DNA of 64,000 nt from Hermatobates lingyangjiaoensis. Taxonomy: Eukaryota > Arthropoda > Insecta > Hemiptera > Hermatobatidae. Below the pieces are notes generated by a model. That model was not told the origin of the DNA. It was given only the letters and a program-made list of their open reading frames with translations, and ran no database searches. The DNA lies in the NCBI GenBank assembly GCA_026182355.1, contig JAPFBL010000581.1:23501-87500 (forward strand), read 5' to 3'. Shown one piece after another: positions 44,155-55,464 of the stretch; the stretch's first letter is position 1; every line of letters starts with the position of its first letter. The position numbers and the translations under genes were made by a program.

Positions 44155-45160
44155 CATATTGCATAATTAATGAATTACAAGTTTATCTTTACTTACTGTT
44201 TGACCGGCATTCAAGTATGAACTTCATAGCTTTTATAACCAAAAAGCCGGCTTCATACAACAATGTTAAACTTTATTCTTATAAAGTGAATTAACTTCTA
44301 AGTGAGAGACCGGCTTCGTATGTTTAAGTCAAACTGTTGTTTTCACACAAACCGGTTTACAATCATGTATCTCTTTATTGCTTCTATAAGATTTTTCATT
44401 TCTTAAAAGCTTCACGCTTTTTCATCTGCCCTAGGGGGAGAAATAGTGGCTGTTTTTATATCCTGACACCTATTGAAAATGAAGCCGCATTAAGCGGGGC
44501 CTATAGCACTCCCTTCTGTAACTGTAAGAGTTGCTTCTTACTTCCAACATAGTTCCCATGACGTTACCTAACAATATCCAATAAGCCGGTTTCATTTTTT
44601 TTTTATGTTAATGCTTTATTAAGTAAGATTATGATACATAGTTATTTGTTTAAAACCTACTTATGTTTTACAATTATCCAATTATGATTGGATATTTGTA
44701 CAATAAGGCTGAAGAGTTAGTTAAGGTCTTATCAATACCAATGTCCGGAATGGTCTCGCAAAATGCTGTAATTAGCATAGCTGAATTCAAATGGTCTGAG
44801 TCACTGTTTTATCACAGTTCGCATTTTTTTAACCTCTTGGGTAACTAGTCATTCTGTGTCATCTAATTTACCTGTGATTTCTTTCGACATTATAGGAAAC
44901 GTCTATTGTATAATTAAGGATTAAAACTTTTCCATTGAGCTATAAAGTGCTGATCAGTCATGTTAACAATTTAGATTTTTTTCTTTTCTTTTTTTTTTTA
45001 TAGAATTTAACGTTGTTAAATAACAAAATGAAATAAGTTGTGTTGGTTGGAATTATACTGAAGGAGTTCGTGCAGGCTTCTATGGAAAATGAACTGTCTA
45101 AAATGTTTTTTTTTTTTTTTTAGAAAAGGTCCAAGGTAGTTATTAGTAAAGGAAATAATA
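44155..45160. other. Intergenic upstream of the DDIT4-like gene
   Basis: No repeat family recognised. CCGGCTTC/CCGGTTTC words recur at 44246, 44312, 44350 and 44585. Confidence 0.4.
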
Positions 45161-45164
45161 GTAG

Positions 45165-45508
45165 AGGCGAACGGGTGACGAAATTACGGAGCCGAGTTGC
45201 TAGGCCAGAAGTCCCCCACCACGTACCTGGTTCAGGTCACGTAGTCAACTGCGCGCGCACCACCCCCACCAACCGACCCTCTATATACAACCGGCCATCA
45301 GCTGGTTTCCAATTCAGTCTTTCTTTGTAGTCTTTAAGGTTAAGAGCTCAGCTTCATATCGAGGCCATTGAGCCGGCGAGCTTCACTAGCTCCGATACAC
45401 TTAATTCATCTTTCGTACCATATTATCGTTTATAACGTTCTCTTCAGTTCTAGTTTTTTGTGATATAATTCTAGTTAGGAACGCAGCAAATTATTTGTTT
45501 TGAGTGCA
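45165..45508 (+). promoter_or_regulatory. DDIT4-like core promoter and 5' UTR
   Basis: A locally GC-richer block in an AT-rich window. A TATATA box lies at 45282-45287 and an arthropod-type initiator TCAGTC at 45314-45319, with the A about 34 bp from the TATA start, so transcription probably begins near 45316 with a 5' UTR of about 193 nt. Upstream are two hypoxia-response cores read on the - strand (ACGTG, at 45220-45224 and 45238-45242), 18 bp apart. This fits the known HIF control of REDD1/Scylla genes. TATA and Inr spacing is seen directly; HIF regulation is inference. Confidence 0.75.
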
Positions 45509-46409
45509 ATGGAAGTTCTCACTTGTCCGGTGCATGTCGATTTCTCTAACCAGCCCAGAGGTGAGTTCATTTTTTTTTTCAAATTTAATTATTTTATATT
45601 TTACGAAACCGGTATAACATTTATTTATTTATTTTTTTAAATAAAATTCATTTCTCATTTTTGTGCTAATTTATATTTAAAAATAAAAATCGTTCCTGTT
45701 TTCTTAAAATCGTTTCACAATTATCGGCTTTTCCTTAAATTTAATATATATATATATTTATTTAATTTTTCGGGTTTTATTTAAATGGTATATATTGTTT
45801 GCAGGAGTCATAATCAATGAAGAAAGTGAAGATATGGGTGCAGTAGAGGCATCTCTCTCTCGTCGATTAGAGACTGAATTGAGAGCAGCCAAATCAGCCC
45901 AACTGGCCTGCGGTGAAGTTCTATTACCACCTGATCTCTTGCCTAGGATCGCTTCAGATGTCGTTAGATTGTCTGAAACTGAACCATGCGGCCTAAGGTA
46001 AATTACTATAACATTTGATTATTATATCTTTGATAACTATAGTTAAACATATCTAATATTTATTTTAATTTATTTCAGAGGCTGCACTTTATATATTAAT
46101 TTCGAAACGGAAACAGAATGCCGGAAATTAAGTACGGTAAAATGTGATCTCAATACAGTCTCAACCTTTGAATTATTTCTTACATTGAAGCAAGATCCAA
46201 AATCAACTTGGCCATGGTCTCTTCCCCAATTTATTAAGTAAGTAATAGTTTTTTTGTTTTAATTGTAATTTATTTTTTTTTAATCTTAAAAATGTTATTA
46301 ATATATTGTTTATTTTTTTTTTAGAAATTTAACAAAAGGTGGAACGATAATAATCAGCAATGAATTTAAACTGGATAAAAAGAAGCTGTATCGTTCGTAC
46401 ACGGACTGA
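45509..46409 (+). CDS. DDIT4-like: DDIT4/REDD1-like (Scylla/Charybdis) protein, four coding exons
   Basis: Spliced CDS joining 45509-45560, 45805-45997, 46079-46237 and 46325-46409 (489 nt, 162 aa). Every intron is GT-AG and phases match: GTGAGT/TTTGCAG, GTAAAT/TTTCAG, GTAAGT/TTTTTAG. The start ATG has G at -3 and +4, with an in-frame TAG at 45476 and no other ATG between them. The C-terminal two thirds carries the family landmarks in order: a LACGEVLLPPDLL block, EPCGLRGCTLYI, STFELFLTLKQD, and a KKKLY near the end that is also near the end of vertebrate DDIT4. At 162 aa it is shorter than fly Scylla/Charybdis or human DDIT4 because the variable N-terminus is only about 40 aa. Family members are stress- and hypoxia-induced inhibitors of TORC1 acting upstream of TSC. 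The family call is seen in sequence; the function is inferred from homologues. Confidence 0.92.
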
Positions 46410-48440
46410 GGAAGTAGCTAGGTGTTTCGGGAGCCACCTGGGGCTCAGAGCTCGCACTCCAGGCTCTTCGAGTGCCCATGCAAGACTGACCTGTTCCGCT
46501 CTCTCTCCACTTCACCTCTACCTCTTCGTCAGCCACTAACATTTCACCTTTTTTTTTTAATTTCATTTTCTTGGTGTCATTTTTATTAAATTATCCTCGA
46601 TGTATTTTAGCTAACAGTATCCTATGCAATTTTCTTCAATAAAACGTCATTTTTTTAAAAAAAAAATATTCGAGTATTTACATTAAGTGATAGTTTTTAA
46701 AAATTAAAAAAAAAACAATTGTATAATATAAATTTTATTTTATATACTAAAAAAAAAATGTATATATATGTGTGTGTGCGTGCATATATATATGCATAAA
46801 GAGAATACAAAGTTCTATAATATATTTAGTTTGTAGAGAGTAGAAATAGTCATGTTTTATTTAGTTCTAATCCTATTTGATTAGGTTGTACAAACCTAAC
46901 AAAGAAGCTAGTGTGATCATTGAAGGCAAGGTAAGGATCAATACTCCTCAAATGTTGCGAGCAATTGGCGTTGACTGAATGCGTGCTGTGTCCTCACCGT
47001 CAAGTACAATATTTTAATCTTATAAGTAGTCTGTCCAGTTAAAAATATTTCTCCCACGTATATAGCTAAACAGGATAGGTAACTCATATCAATCATTAGT
47101 TTTTATATGTAGTTTTTTTAAAAATTAAATCGTAACTCCCCTTCCCAAAGTTTTTTCAGAAAAAAAAAATTGTGTAATTTTTCAATATTTTTCACTGTTT
47201 GCCTAGATATAAAAAAAAAATATTTATCTTTCTAATAGTTATTCCATGTGATTTCAATTTAAATTAGTAAGTGTTAAGAATTTCGTGTTTCTTATTTTAA
47301 GTGTGAAAGTAGATACAAAAAAAAACAGCAATTGTTTTTTGCAGATTTGGCAAATAACATTTTTTGGTCGCATTTATGTACGGTGAGCTAATGTGAAAAA
47401 TGAACTTTACACAGTCATGTGATAAATTTAATTATAAATCTGTGTAACATACATATTATATATATATATAAATATATCTATATATCTAGAGAGGCATTTT
47501 ATGTGATATTATCGTTTTCTGAAAAAGAATATTGTTTTGTTTTAATTTTTTTTTTTAAGTTTTGTTAAAAGACATATCAGTGCAAAGCTTGTTCAAAAAA
47601 ATTTATTATTAAATTTTTTCTAAACCGGTGTTTTGGTTGGAACTTGTTTCGTTATTTCTAAATTTTTTTGATTAAAAGCTTGCACTGAGCATGTCTTATT
47701 TTTAATTTTTAAAAGAGAAAACAATATTACCATGATTTTTGTATGATATAATTATTTGGTCCAGCTTTAATGCCCTTGTTTTGTCTTTCAATCCAAATAA
47801 TTAAGTTGAATTAAAGAGAAAAAAAATTATTAAAAAGTAAAAGTTCACCGATTTATATTTTATGTGATTTTTAAAAATAGTGTTTTAAATAAAGCAGTAT
47901 ATATTGTCGTTTCATCGGGCCCGTTGTTATTCTAACTATAACTGCTTTTGTCAGAAAGTCATTTTTTTATGTGGGCTTGGTGAACTAGTTTTTCTTCTGA
48001 CATGTGATAGAAGTGTAATATTATAATATATATAATTTTGATAAATTTATTGTTGTCATTATAAGTAAGGACACCGCAGTTGTATTAATATTACTGACTA
48101 ATGTGCGACAGTTTTTTTTTTTTTGACTCTAAATCTATCTTCTGATCTCATGGATGTTTTGCGTGAAATCTTGCAAGATTTCCCTAATCGTCTAATTTTT
48201 AATGTTTAAGTGATAAGAAAATAATTTATCAAAGATTTTTTTTCTTGTAAGTTAATTATGAGAAATGTAACAAATATCGTTTTTTATTGTAGTTGTTCAG
48301 TATTTTTTTTTTGTGACATTTTCTTTTGGCTTTGGCCCCTTGTCCTAACGCGTGAATCGACGGTGTTTTTTTTTTTACCTGTGACCGTCAAAAAGTCATG
48401 TAATAACAATTTTTGTACTTTTTGTTATGCAGAATAAAAG
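46410..48440 (+). other. Probable long 3' UTR of the DDIT4-like gene, repeat-poor
   Basis: After the stop codon the sequence is T-rich and free of the PLE, SINE and TIR elements that fill the rest of the window. Candidate poly(A) signals AATAAA occur at 46638-46643 (nearest), 47888-47893 and 48433-48438. The first 100 nt (46405-46510) are relatively GC-rich. Absence of insertions over about 2 kb suggests a transcribed and constrained 3' UTR, but the true end cannot be fixed without RNA data. Confidence 0.4.
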
Positions 48441-48888
48441 AAAAAAAATCTTATGTTGTTTCTTTTTTTTTTGTGATTTTGGAGGAGAACCCCCTTTTTC
48501 TGTTTATGAGAGGAAAGAGATGTTTTGAGCTGTTCAAGGTCATAATGGCGGGCCCTATATATTGGCGTCCGTCCAAGATAGAATAGCATCGTTTGGAAAA
48601 CAAGCTGATGCAACCATACCAGTAGTTTAATCAAGTCAATTCTTTTTTCTAAATTTCGTGTTGAAATTGAAATAACTTGCGAATTGTTTTATTTAATTGC
48701 TAGCTAAAAATAAATTCATCTAAACGTATACACATTCTAATACTGTGCCAATAACAAGATTTATTGGCCATTCATTTCAGTTGGGAAATTCAGAAATATT
48801 ATTGAGGGCAGTGGCCAACGAATCCAGTGATATTAGCATTAAAACTTGAAGTTTTAGTTCAATCCACTGAAAGGAGAGATATATTCAG

Positions 48889-49420
48889 TAATATAACATT
48901 TCTAAGCAATTAAATATCTCTAGCGGAATTTAAATTTTTTTTAACATATATATTACTAATTTTTAAAAGAAAGTTTTAAGCACCCAGAACGTCCCTCGAA
49001 GAGGACGTTAAACCGTCGATCCTGAGAATTTACGATGTTAGGCACACAATAAAGATCTCTTTACTGTTAATACACTTGAGTTAGGCAAAATTTAGGGCTT
49101 CACGAAATGTTTACAGTAATATAACATTACTAAGCGATTAAATATGTCAGAGCTAAATTTAAATTATTTTTTTTTTTTAAATATATAACTAATTTTTAAA
49201 AGAAAGTTTTTTAAGCACCCAGATCGTCCCTCGGAGAGGGCGTTAAACCGACGGTCCCAAGCCTTTATCATATCAGATGCATGTTAAAGATCCCTATTCT
49301 AAATACACTTGAGTTAGGCAAAATTTAGGACTCCCATTGTAGAATGAATGGGAGATGCTTCTATCTGCATCGGAGGACTGACTTGTCGGTTTCTCAACCC
49401 TCTAAAAAAAAAAAAAATCA
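48889..49420 (+). repeat. Tandem duplication containing SINE bodies
   Basis: About 225 bp starting at AGTAATATAACATT (48889) is repeated from 49114. Both copies run through AATTTTTAAAAGAAAGTTTT into the SINE body (GCACCCAGA.CGTCCCTCG, GTTAAACCG, ACACTTGAGTTAGGCAAAAT). Only the second reaches the SINE 3' end (about 49420). No tRNA head. Confidence 0.75.
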
Positions 49421-49532
49421 AAAAAGTCCAGATACCTGGAATATTTGTTCTGCAGTAAATCTGCTTCAATATACATTCGTTCCTTTACTATAGAAATATA
49501 TATATATATATTGATACGAAAGCTGGTATGAA

Positions 49533-49700
49533 ATGATGTCCCTTGGACAATTAATGTGGAAACTTCAACCGCAAGATCGGAAAATCGCCGGCAAGATCGA
49601 GGCCACCTGCTCAAAAATCGTGAGAGCAGTAGCTGCTGCTACTTTTAACAATATATGTTTACAAGAAGACTTGCTGCCGATTTACACTAATATAAAAATA
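49533..49700 (+). pseudogene. PLE N-terminal domain, another family
   Basis: MMSLGQLMWKLQPQDRKIAG, then SKIVRAVAAATFNNICLQED and LLPIYTNI. Higher GC than its flanks, (TA)n-like DNA on both sides, open frame, so a fairly recent copy. Confidence 0.75.
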
Positions 49701-49744
49701 TATACACTTAATATTATTCAGGATGATGATACTTATTTTCGGTA

Positions 49745-50430
49745 GTAACCGTTTAAAAAAAAAAACAAATCGTTCATACTATACGATCCGTTTTGATCAA
49801 CGAAAGCCGGTTCCCATGACACTTGTCAATATAACGAGGTGTGTTTGTTTCTCAACTACTCTATAATCTGGTGCCAACTCTTTGAAGCTAACAATAGTTC
49901 TAACGTCACGAACATTAATATGTTCCATGTTGTTTCTATAAGAATATTGTACTAGTAAAAATAATCGTATTAGTAAATCGTGATTAACGGCAAACGCATG
50001 TAGTACCAGCTGCCAGGCCAGGCAACTTCCCTGAGAAACAATGTTGAAACAAATTTATGGAAAAATCAACTCTGACCACTTCATTTTTTTTTTGTTTGAA
50101 GCGCTTTCAGAATGTTTGCCAGATATATAAAGCTAATTTGACTTTGATTAGATATGGATAGTATACAGCCAGCTATGCAGCTTTCCGTTAATGACAATAA
50201 AGCTCAAATATTTTTTTCAAAAAACACAGATATAGTCATATGATTCTGACTATAAATACATTTATATAACTTTAACTATTAATTAAACATTTCAATAATG
50301 CACAAACAGAAGTTCAGTATATATCTGATGTAGTATACAACTAACTCATCCCTCATAACCATACGAGGGAGTCTTTGACGAAGGGACACATGTTTTGGTT
50401 AAAAGAACAGTTAACGAGCAGAATTTGACA
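49745..50430. other. Intergenic, no feature seen
   Basis: Nothing recognised. Confidence 0.4.
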
Positions 50431-50760
50431 AAAAAAAAAAAAACTCACTTCAAATTTTGACATTGTCGTCATCAGGAGAAGGAGAAGACTTCTTCTTGGC
50501 AAATCAGCTGCTGCCAGCCGAACAGAACTTTTTCTTCTCCTGATGACGTCAAGGTCAAAATATGAAGTGAGTGTTTTTGTTTCTTTTTGTTTATCCTTAT
50601 TCTTTACTTACAATTGTTTTATATATACTTTTTCGATAAAAATACAATAAAGGGACAACTAAAGTTTATAGTAGATAAAGAACCATAGAAAAATTAAATA
50701 TACAAACTTACAGTTTCTAGACTGTAAGTGTGTGTTTTTAATTTTCCTGTTTTTTTTTTA
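50430..50760. mobile_element. HH-J foldback and coreless HH-B2-like foldback
   Basis: HH-J arms 50441-50500 (-) and 50525-50600 (+), each CUGAUGA with GAC/GUC stem but AAAA for GAAA (50453-50477 -, 50538-50560 +), followed by GAAGTGAGTG. 50680-50755 is a small palindrome around CTTACAGTTTCTAGACTGTA. Confidence 0.65.
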
Positions 50761-51066
50761 TTTAATGTAATAAGTATTAAATGTTTTTTCTATGAAAAAT
50801 AGTACTGGAAGGAAGACATGTTAGTCTAAACTACTATTAACTCAAATTTTTGGATTAGCAAATTTAGTAATACAATGCCGATCCATAAATTACATTGTTC
50901 TAACCATTTCAAAATTAAAATAGATTTATATTTACAATATTCTCTGATGATTTCGACAATAAACCATGTTTTAGGTTAAAACGCACGATGAAAACACAAT
51001 ATTTGTAATTTTGGAAATATATTTAATGCAATGGTGACAAAAAAATGAATGAATATCTATTACTTG

Positions 51067-51243
51067 ATAAAAAGATTTCACATAAACACGTGAAATAACA
51101 ATCAATGATGAAACCACAATTAGAAAATGGGAAAACAAGACTAAGATCTCAGTTGGGTTTTTGACTCTGACGAAGACCGCTTGTTACGGTTGAAAGATCT
51201 TAGTCTTGTTTTCCCATTTTCTAATTGTGGTTTGATCATCCAT
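51067..51243. mobile_element. HH-A foldback, private variant shared by both arms
   Basis: Both arms read ACAATTAG where all other copies have ACAATAAG, showing common origin of the arms. The left arm is cut before the core. Confidence 0.8.
51167..51195 (+). ncRNA. Hammerhead ribozyme core (HH-A)
   Basis: CUGACGA, ACCG/CGGU, GAAA. Confidence 0.65.
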
Positions 51244-51414
51244 TACTTGTTCAGAATCGATTCCGGAAGTATATTTTTGCATTATTTAGCTGAAATAATT
51301 TCTCATCAGAATTTTAGGGGTACTCAGGCAATTGTTGAAGTTATTACTGTTTTGTATGAATCTATTGGTTAGTTTAGTGTGCTTAAATTTAACAATTTTA
51401 AATATTGGAATAAT

Positions 51415-52295
51415 AGAAGGTTAGGTTAGGTTACAGTGGCCGTAACCTATTTTATCCATGAGAAAACACATGCATTACAAAGATTGGCCTATGTGGTACC
51501 CAGGGCTGCCAGAATTGTTTTTGTTAATAGTACCAACTGTTATGCTGAAAAGGTACCAAATCAGAGAGAATAGTACCAAATGTTACAAAACTTGTCTTAA
51601 GTCCAGTGCTATTCATGTACAATAGCCTAAAAAACCTTCCTTACAATCACCAATAGCCGTAGCTAAGTCATGAAATATAATTATTAATACTTTAACTGCA
51701 TTGTGCACCATATACACCAAGCTAAACGAAACACTTTGAGAGGCTAACACTGTGCCGTAACACTGTAACGATAAAAAATTAACGATCGATAATTATCGCC
51801 GATAATGCTCATCACTGTCTTCGGGTATGATGACGGGGTATCATATTATAATATGATACCCGAATTACTATTTTGAATATTTTGTAGTATTTATTTTCGT
51901 TATTTTTTATAAATTTAGATCAATTTTAAGAAATAATACCAAATAATGACACTTTACATAAAAGTAGTACCAAATGTACCAAACTTTTAGCTCGAAGGCA
52001 ACTAGAACCACATCTGGTACTATAGTACCAATTCTGGCAGCCCAGGTGGTATCACCTAATGAATATTCTACATTGGGAGTTAAATTTTGCTTTTTACGTT
52101 GTATTAAGCTTGGGTATATTTAACGACTACCTGACAACATACAGGTCAGGACCGATGGCTCCAACGCCCTTAGGTTAATCCGTGCCGGAGTGGATATCGA
52201 ACGAAGGATCTACGAGACCAGAGGCAAGCACACGTTCAGTCTCTGGTCAGAACGAAAAGCTACTGAGCTACCTTCTCTCTTACCGAATATAGAAA
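51415..52295 (-). mobile_element. SINE split by a hAT-like MITE
   Basis: Minus SINE: tail (AACCT)n at 51417-51433, body to 51500, interrupted, then 52046-52290 with TCTACATTGGGAG, CTACCTGACAACATACAGG and a degenerate head. It resembles the 14.2 kb copy. Confidence 0.7.
51501..52045. mobile_element. hAT-like MITE, 545 bp
   Basis: Ends CAGGGCTGCCAGAATTG and CAATTCTGGCAGCCCAG are inverted. 8-bp target duplication GTGGTACC/GTGGTATC (51493-51500, 52046-52053) with one mismatch. The interior repeats GTACCAAAT motifs on both sides. No transposase. Confidence 0.85.
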
Positions 52296-53840
52296 CAACA
52301 CAGTTGTAGTTTAAAATGCAGTGTAAATTAAAAATAAACAAATGAAGTAAATAAGTATGAAATTTGTAAACTAATAAAATATATACTAATACGCTAAACA
52401 ACGAAGGAAAGCCATACTTAACTCTGAGTTATAATACTTAGTTCTGACGTGGCAGAAACTAAAAGCAGGTAAGTAATAAACTTGAAAGCTTATAGCAAAT
52501 ATTATTTCTTTTCCATCCTATTCATTTGGGTGTTTACGTCATTTTTGTAACGGTAGCAGATTCAGCGTCACTTCCCCGTTACTTTCAAAGATGATGTTTT
52601 CTTCCTGAAAAACGTTAAAGGTTAAAAATAAAATTAATTTACTCGCCCATAAATTATTCTCAATATTGATATCCTATTATTAATGGATTCATTTATCTCT
52701 TCTCTTTTAAGCCTGTTTTATTCATTTCATTTATTATCTGGCTTTCTAAAAAAAAAAAAGAAAAACCTTGGATTTCATATTTTAGTCACATTTCTCCAAC
52801 CAGTTTTGCGTCAATTTTGCATAAACGTCTGCCCTTGTTACTAATACAATATATAGGCTTTTTCCTACATTTGTTTAGTTCACTGAATTCAAAAAATTCA
52901 AAATCAAATAAAACCTGAAATTTTCTTTGATTCTGCAGTAGAATAATCAGTACCAGAGAGTGTTATTGAAACAATAAAAGTTATTACCATTTTTTTTATC
53001 ATGTAATCAATGCACGAAATTTTCTATAAGATCACATTAGATTTAATACTTTAGTGAAAAATATATTTATATATATAATAAATAGATTGTTTTTGAATAT
53101 AAATTCATTTATACAGACAATTTTTACTTTACTATAAGTAAATTATAGTGATTGTGAAAAAATTCGATCTCGAGATTTTGACGGAATTATATGTTTTGAG
53201 GTCCCAAAAGTCGTTTTATAAAGTTTTTTCGATGATGTCTGTGTGTGTGTGTGTGTGTGTGGGTGGTTTATGAGTGACATTATTTTTAAGTAATATTGAA
53301 GTTTTTAGAATGAACTTTTTCGTCCTATGGAAGGGCTTGTCTGGTTTTGACCAATATCCAGATTTTTCACTATTCTAGTCTAATAGTTCATACGATTATT
53401 TTCAAAAATTTCAAAATTGCAGCTTTTAAATTTAAAATTATACAGAAAAGTCGGCTTTGAACTTGATTTAAGAATGCAAAATTGGCTAATTACCAATATA
53501 TTTTTTTTCAATATACATTTACAGAAAACTTATAACAGAGTACAGCACCTGGGAAAAAATAACATTCGCTCAGCTAAATTGGTTTTTTATGATTTTTGAC
53601 TAAGAGAAGGAAAAGTGAGTTTTTAAAAAACTCTAGTATGCCATAGAATTCCCAGTATAATAATTTGATAAAAGACCAAAAATGTAGAACATTATTTAGA
53701 ATTAAAAAAAAATTCTTTTAAAAATAATAAATGAAATTATCCTATATCTTAAGTTAAAAATTATCTGAAAACGATTTTTTCTTACATTTTTTGACATTTC
53801 AGACAAAAAATTTGTAACGTTTTTAAAATACTTAAAATAT
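52295..53840. other. AT-rich intergenic with short (TG)n
   Basis: (TG)n at 53240-53261. No gene seen. Confidence 0.4.
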
Positions 53841-53843
53841 TTT

Positions 53844-55462
53844 CAAGTTTTAGATGGGAAACTTTGTCTTAAATCTTCATTAGAGAAGGAGGTCACATAA
53901 ACTATGTAAGTGATCCACTGGTTATTGGAACAAAAGCGATGTTGTTCTCCTGTAAGAGTAATATCGTAATAGAAAGTCTACACTTGCACTTTTCAAAAAT
54001 CTTATTACTGTTGTAGTTATACTAATCAGTGGTGTGATATACAAAAATAAGCGTGTTTATTGATAAGTGGAAAAATCACTATCAGTACTACCTCCACGAA
54101 TGAAAAACTAATACACCTTTTCCAATTAGACATTTAAATTATGCCTAAATGGGACATTGTGTATTATATAGGTACCCAAGAAGATTGATATTATGTTTAA
54201 GTTAGTAATATGGTGAAGATAACTGTAGGCCACTCAAGATTTTTTCAGTGAATTGACTTAAATAAACCTTTAATTTAGAAGAAGGTCAGATAAAGAGCAT
54301 TAAATGTAACAGATTCACTGGCTATGCTAGCAAGCGACACATATTCTTCTGTAAGAGATTATTTGGTAATACGTTTTTTTCCTTCGGCTTTGCCAAAATG
54401 TTATTTCTGTAGTAATATCAAGAATATTATACGAATCATTTGTGTGATAATCAAAAATGAGTATATATATTGATAACTGGGTGAATCAGTATCTGTACAG
54501 TCTCCATATGTATGAAATATTATTACTCATCTGCCTTATAAACATTTATATTATGTTTAAATGGGAAATATTATACCAAAGAAGTTTGAGAATATATTTA
54601 CTTATAGCATAGTTGAGTGCAAAATTTTCTACATGAAGCTGCGTCATGTAGGTTCTTCAATTCCATAGTAATTGAATAAACCATCCACTTTGTGACATGA
54701 TATATTGATGGACTGATTTCTGGAACTTTATGCTCACAAATTCACTTTACTGTTGAATAGCTGGTACAGAGGACATGGTAATTCATTTAAAATTTATTTT
54801 CAATGGCATTATTTTCAATGTTCAAAGAAAATTATCACTAATAAAACTCAAACGCATTCTCACTGAACATCGTTTTAAACTGATTATTACAAGAACATTT
54901 TGAAAATTACTTAATGAAATTAACCTTCGAAAATAACATTTCATAAAATAACAACATATAAAGTATAACTCGGATTAAAAAAAAATAAGGGGATTTCAAT
55001 CTTGGACTAATGGATCACCAGCTATATTTGCCAGATTCTTCATTTATTTACATTGATTTGGAAAATAGGAATATTTTTAAGTTTTAAATGGGAAACTTTG
55101 TCTTAAATCGTCAGTGTAGAAGAAGGTCACATAAATTATGCTAGTGACCCAATGGCTATTGAAACAGAAGACATGTTCTCCTGTAGGAGATTCTTTTGTA
55201 ACACGAAATCTTCACTTTCGCTTTTCAAAAATGTTATGACGGCGGTAGTTACTGTGATATATAAAATAAGTATGCATATTGATAAGTGGATGAGTCACTA
55301 TCAGTACTACCTACAGGAATGAAAGACTAATAATCCTTTTCCATTTACACATTTATATTATGCCAAAATGAGACATTATAAATTATATACCCAAGAAGTT
55401 TTATATTAAGTTTACTTATAGTAAAGTTGAGTGTAGGCCACTCCAAATTTTTAGTTCATGCA
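53844..55462. repeat. About 0.4-kb unit present three times in direct orientation
   Basis: Copies 53844-54255, 54262-54625 (most diverged) and 55078-55462. Shared phrases: GATGGGAAACTTTGTCTTAA, GTTCTCCTGTAAGAG, CAAAAATNTTATTAC, TATTGATAAGTGG, ATCAGTACTACCT, GTAGGCCACTC. Copies 1 and 3 are the most similar. Frames are closed, so non-coding or decayed. Confidence 0.8.
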
Positions 55463-55464
55463 AT

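Noticed and set aside
46860..46980. Possible extra exon downstream of the DDIT4-like gene
   Set aside because: Balanced composition, but all frames are interrupted and no acceptor/donor pair fits; kept as part of the likely 3' UTR.
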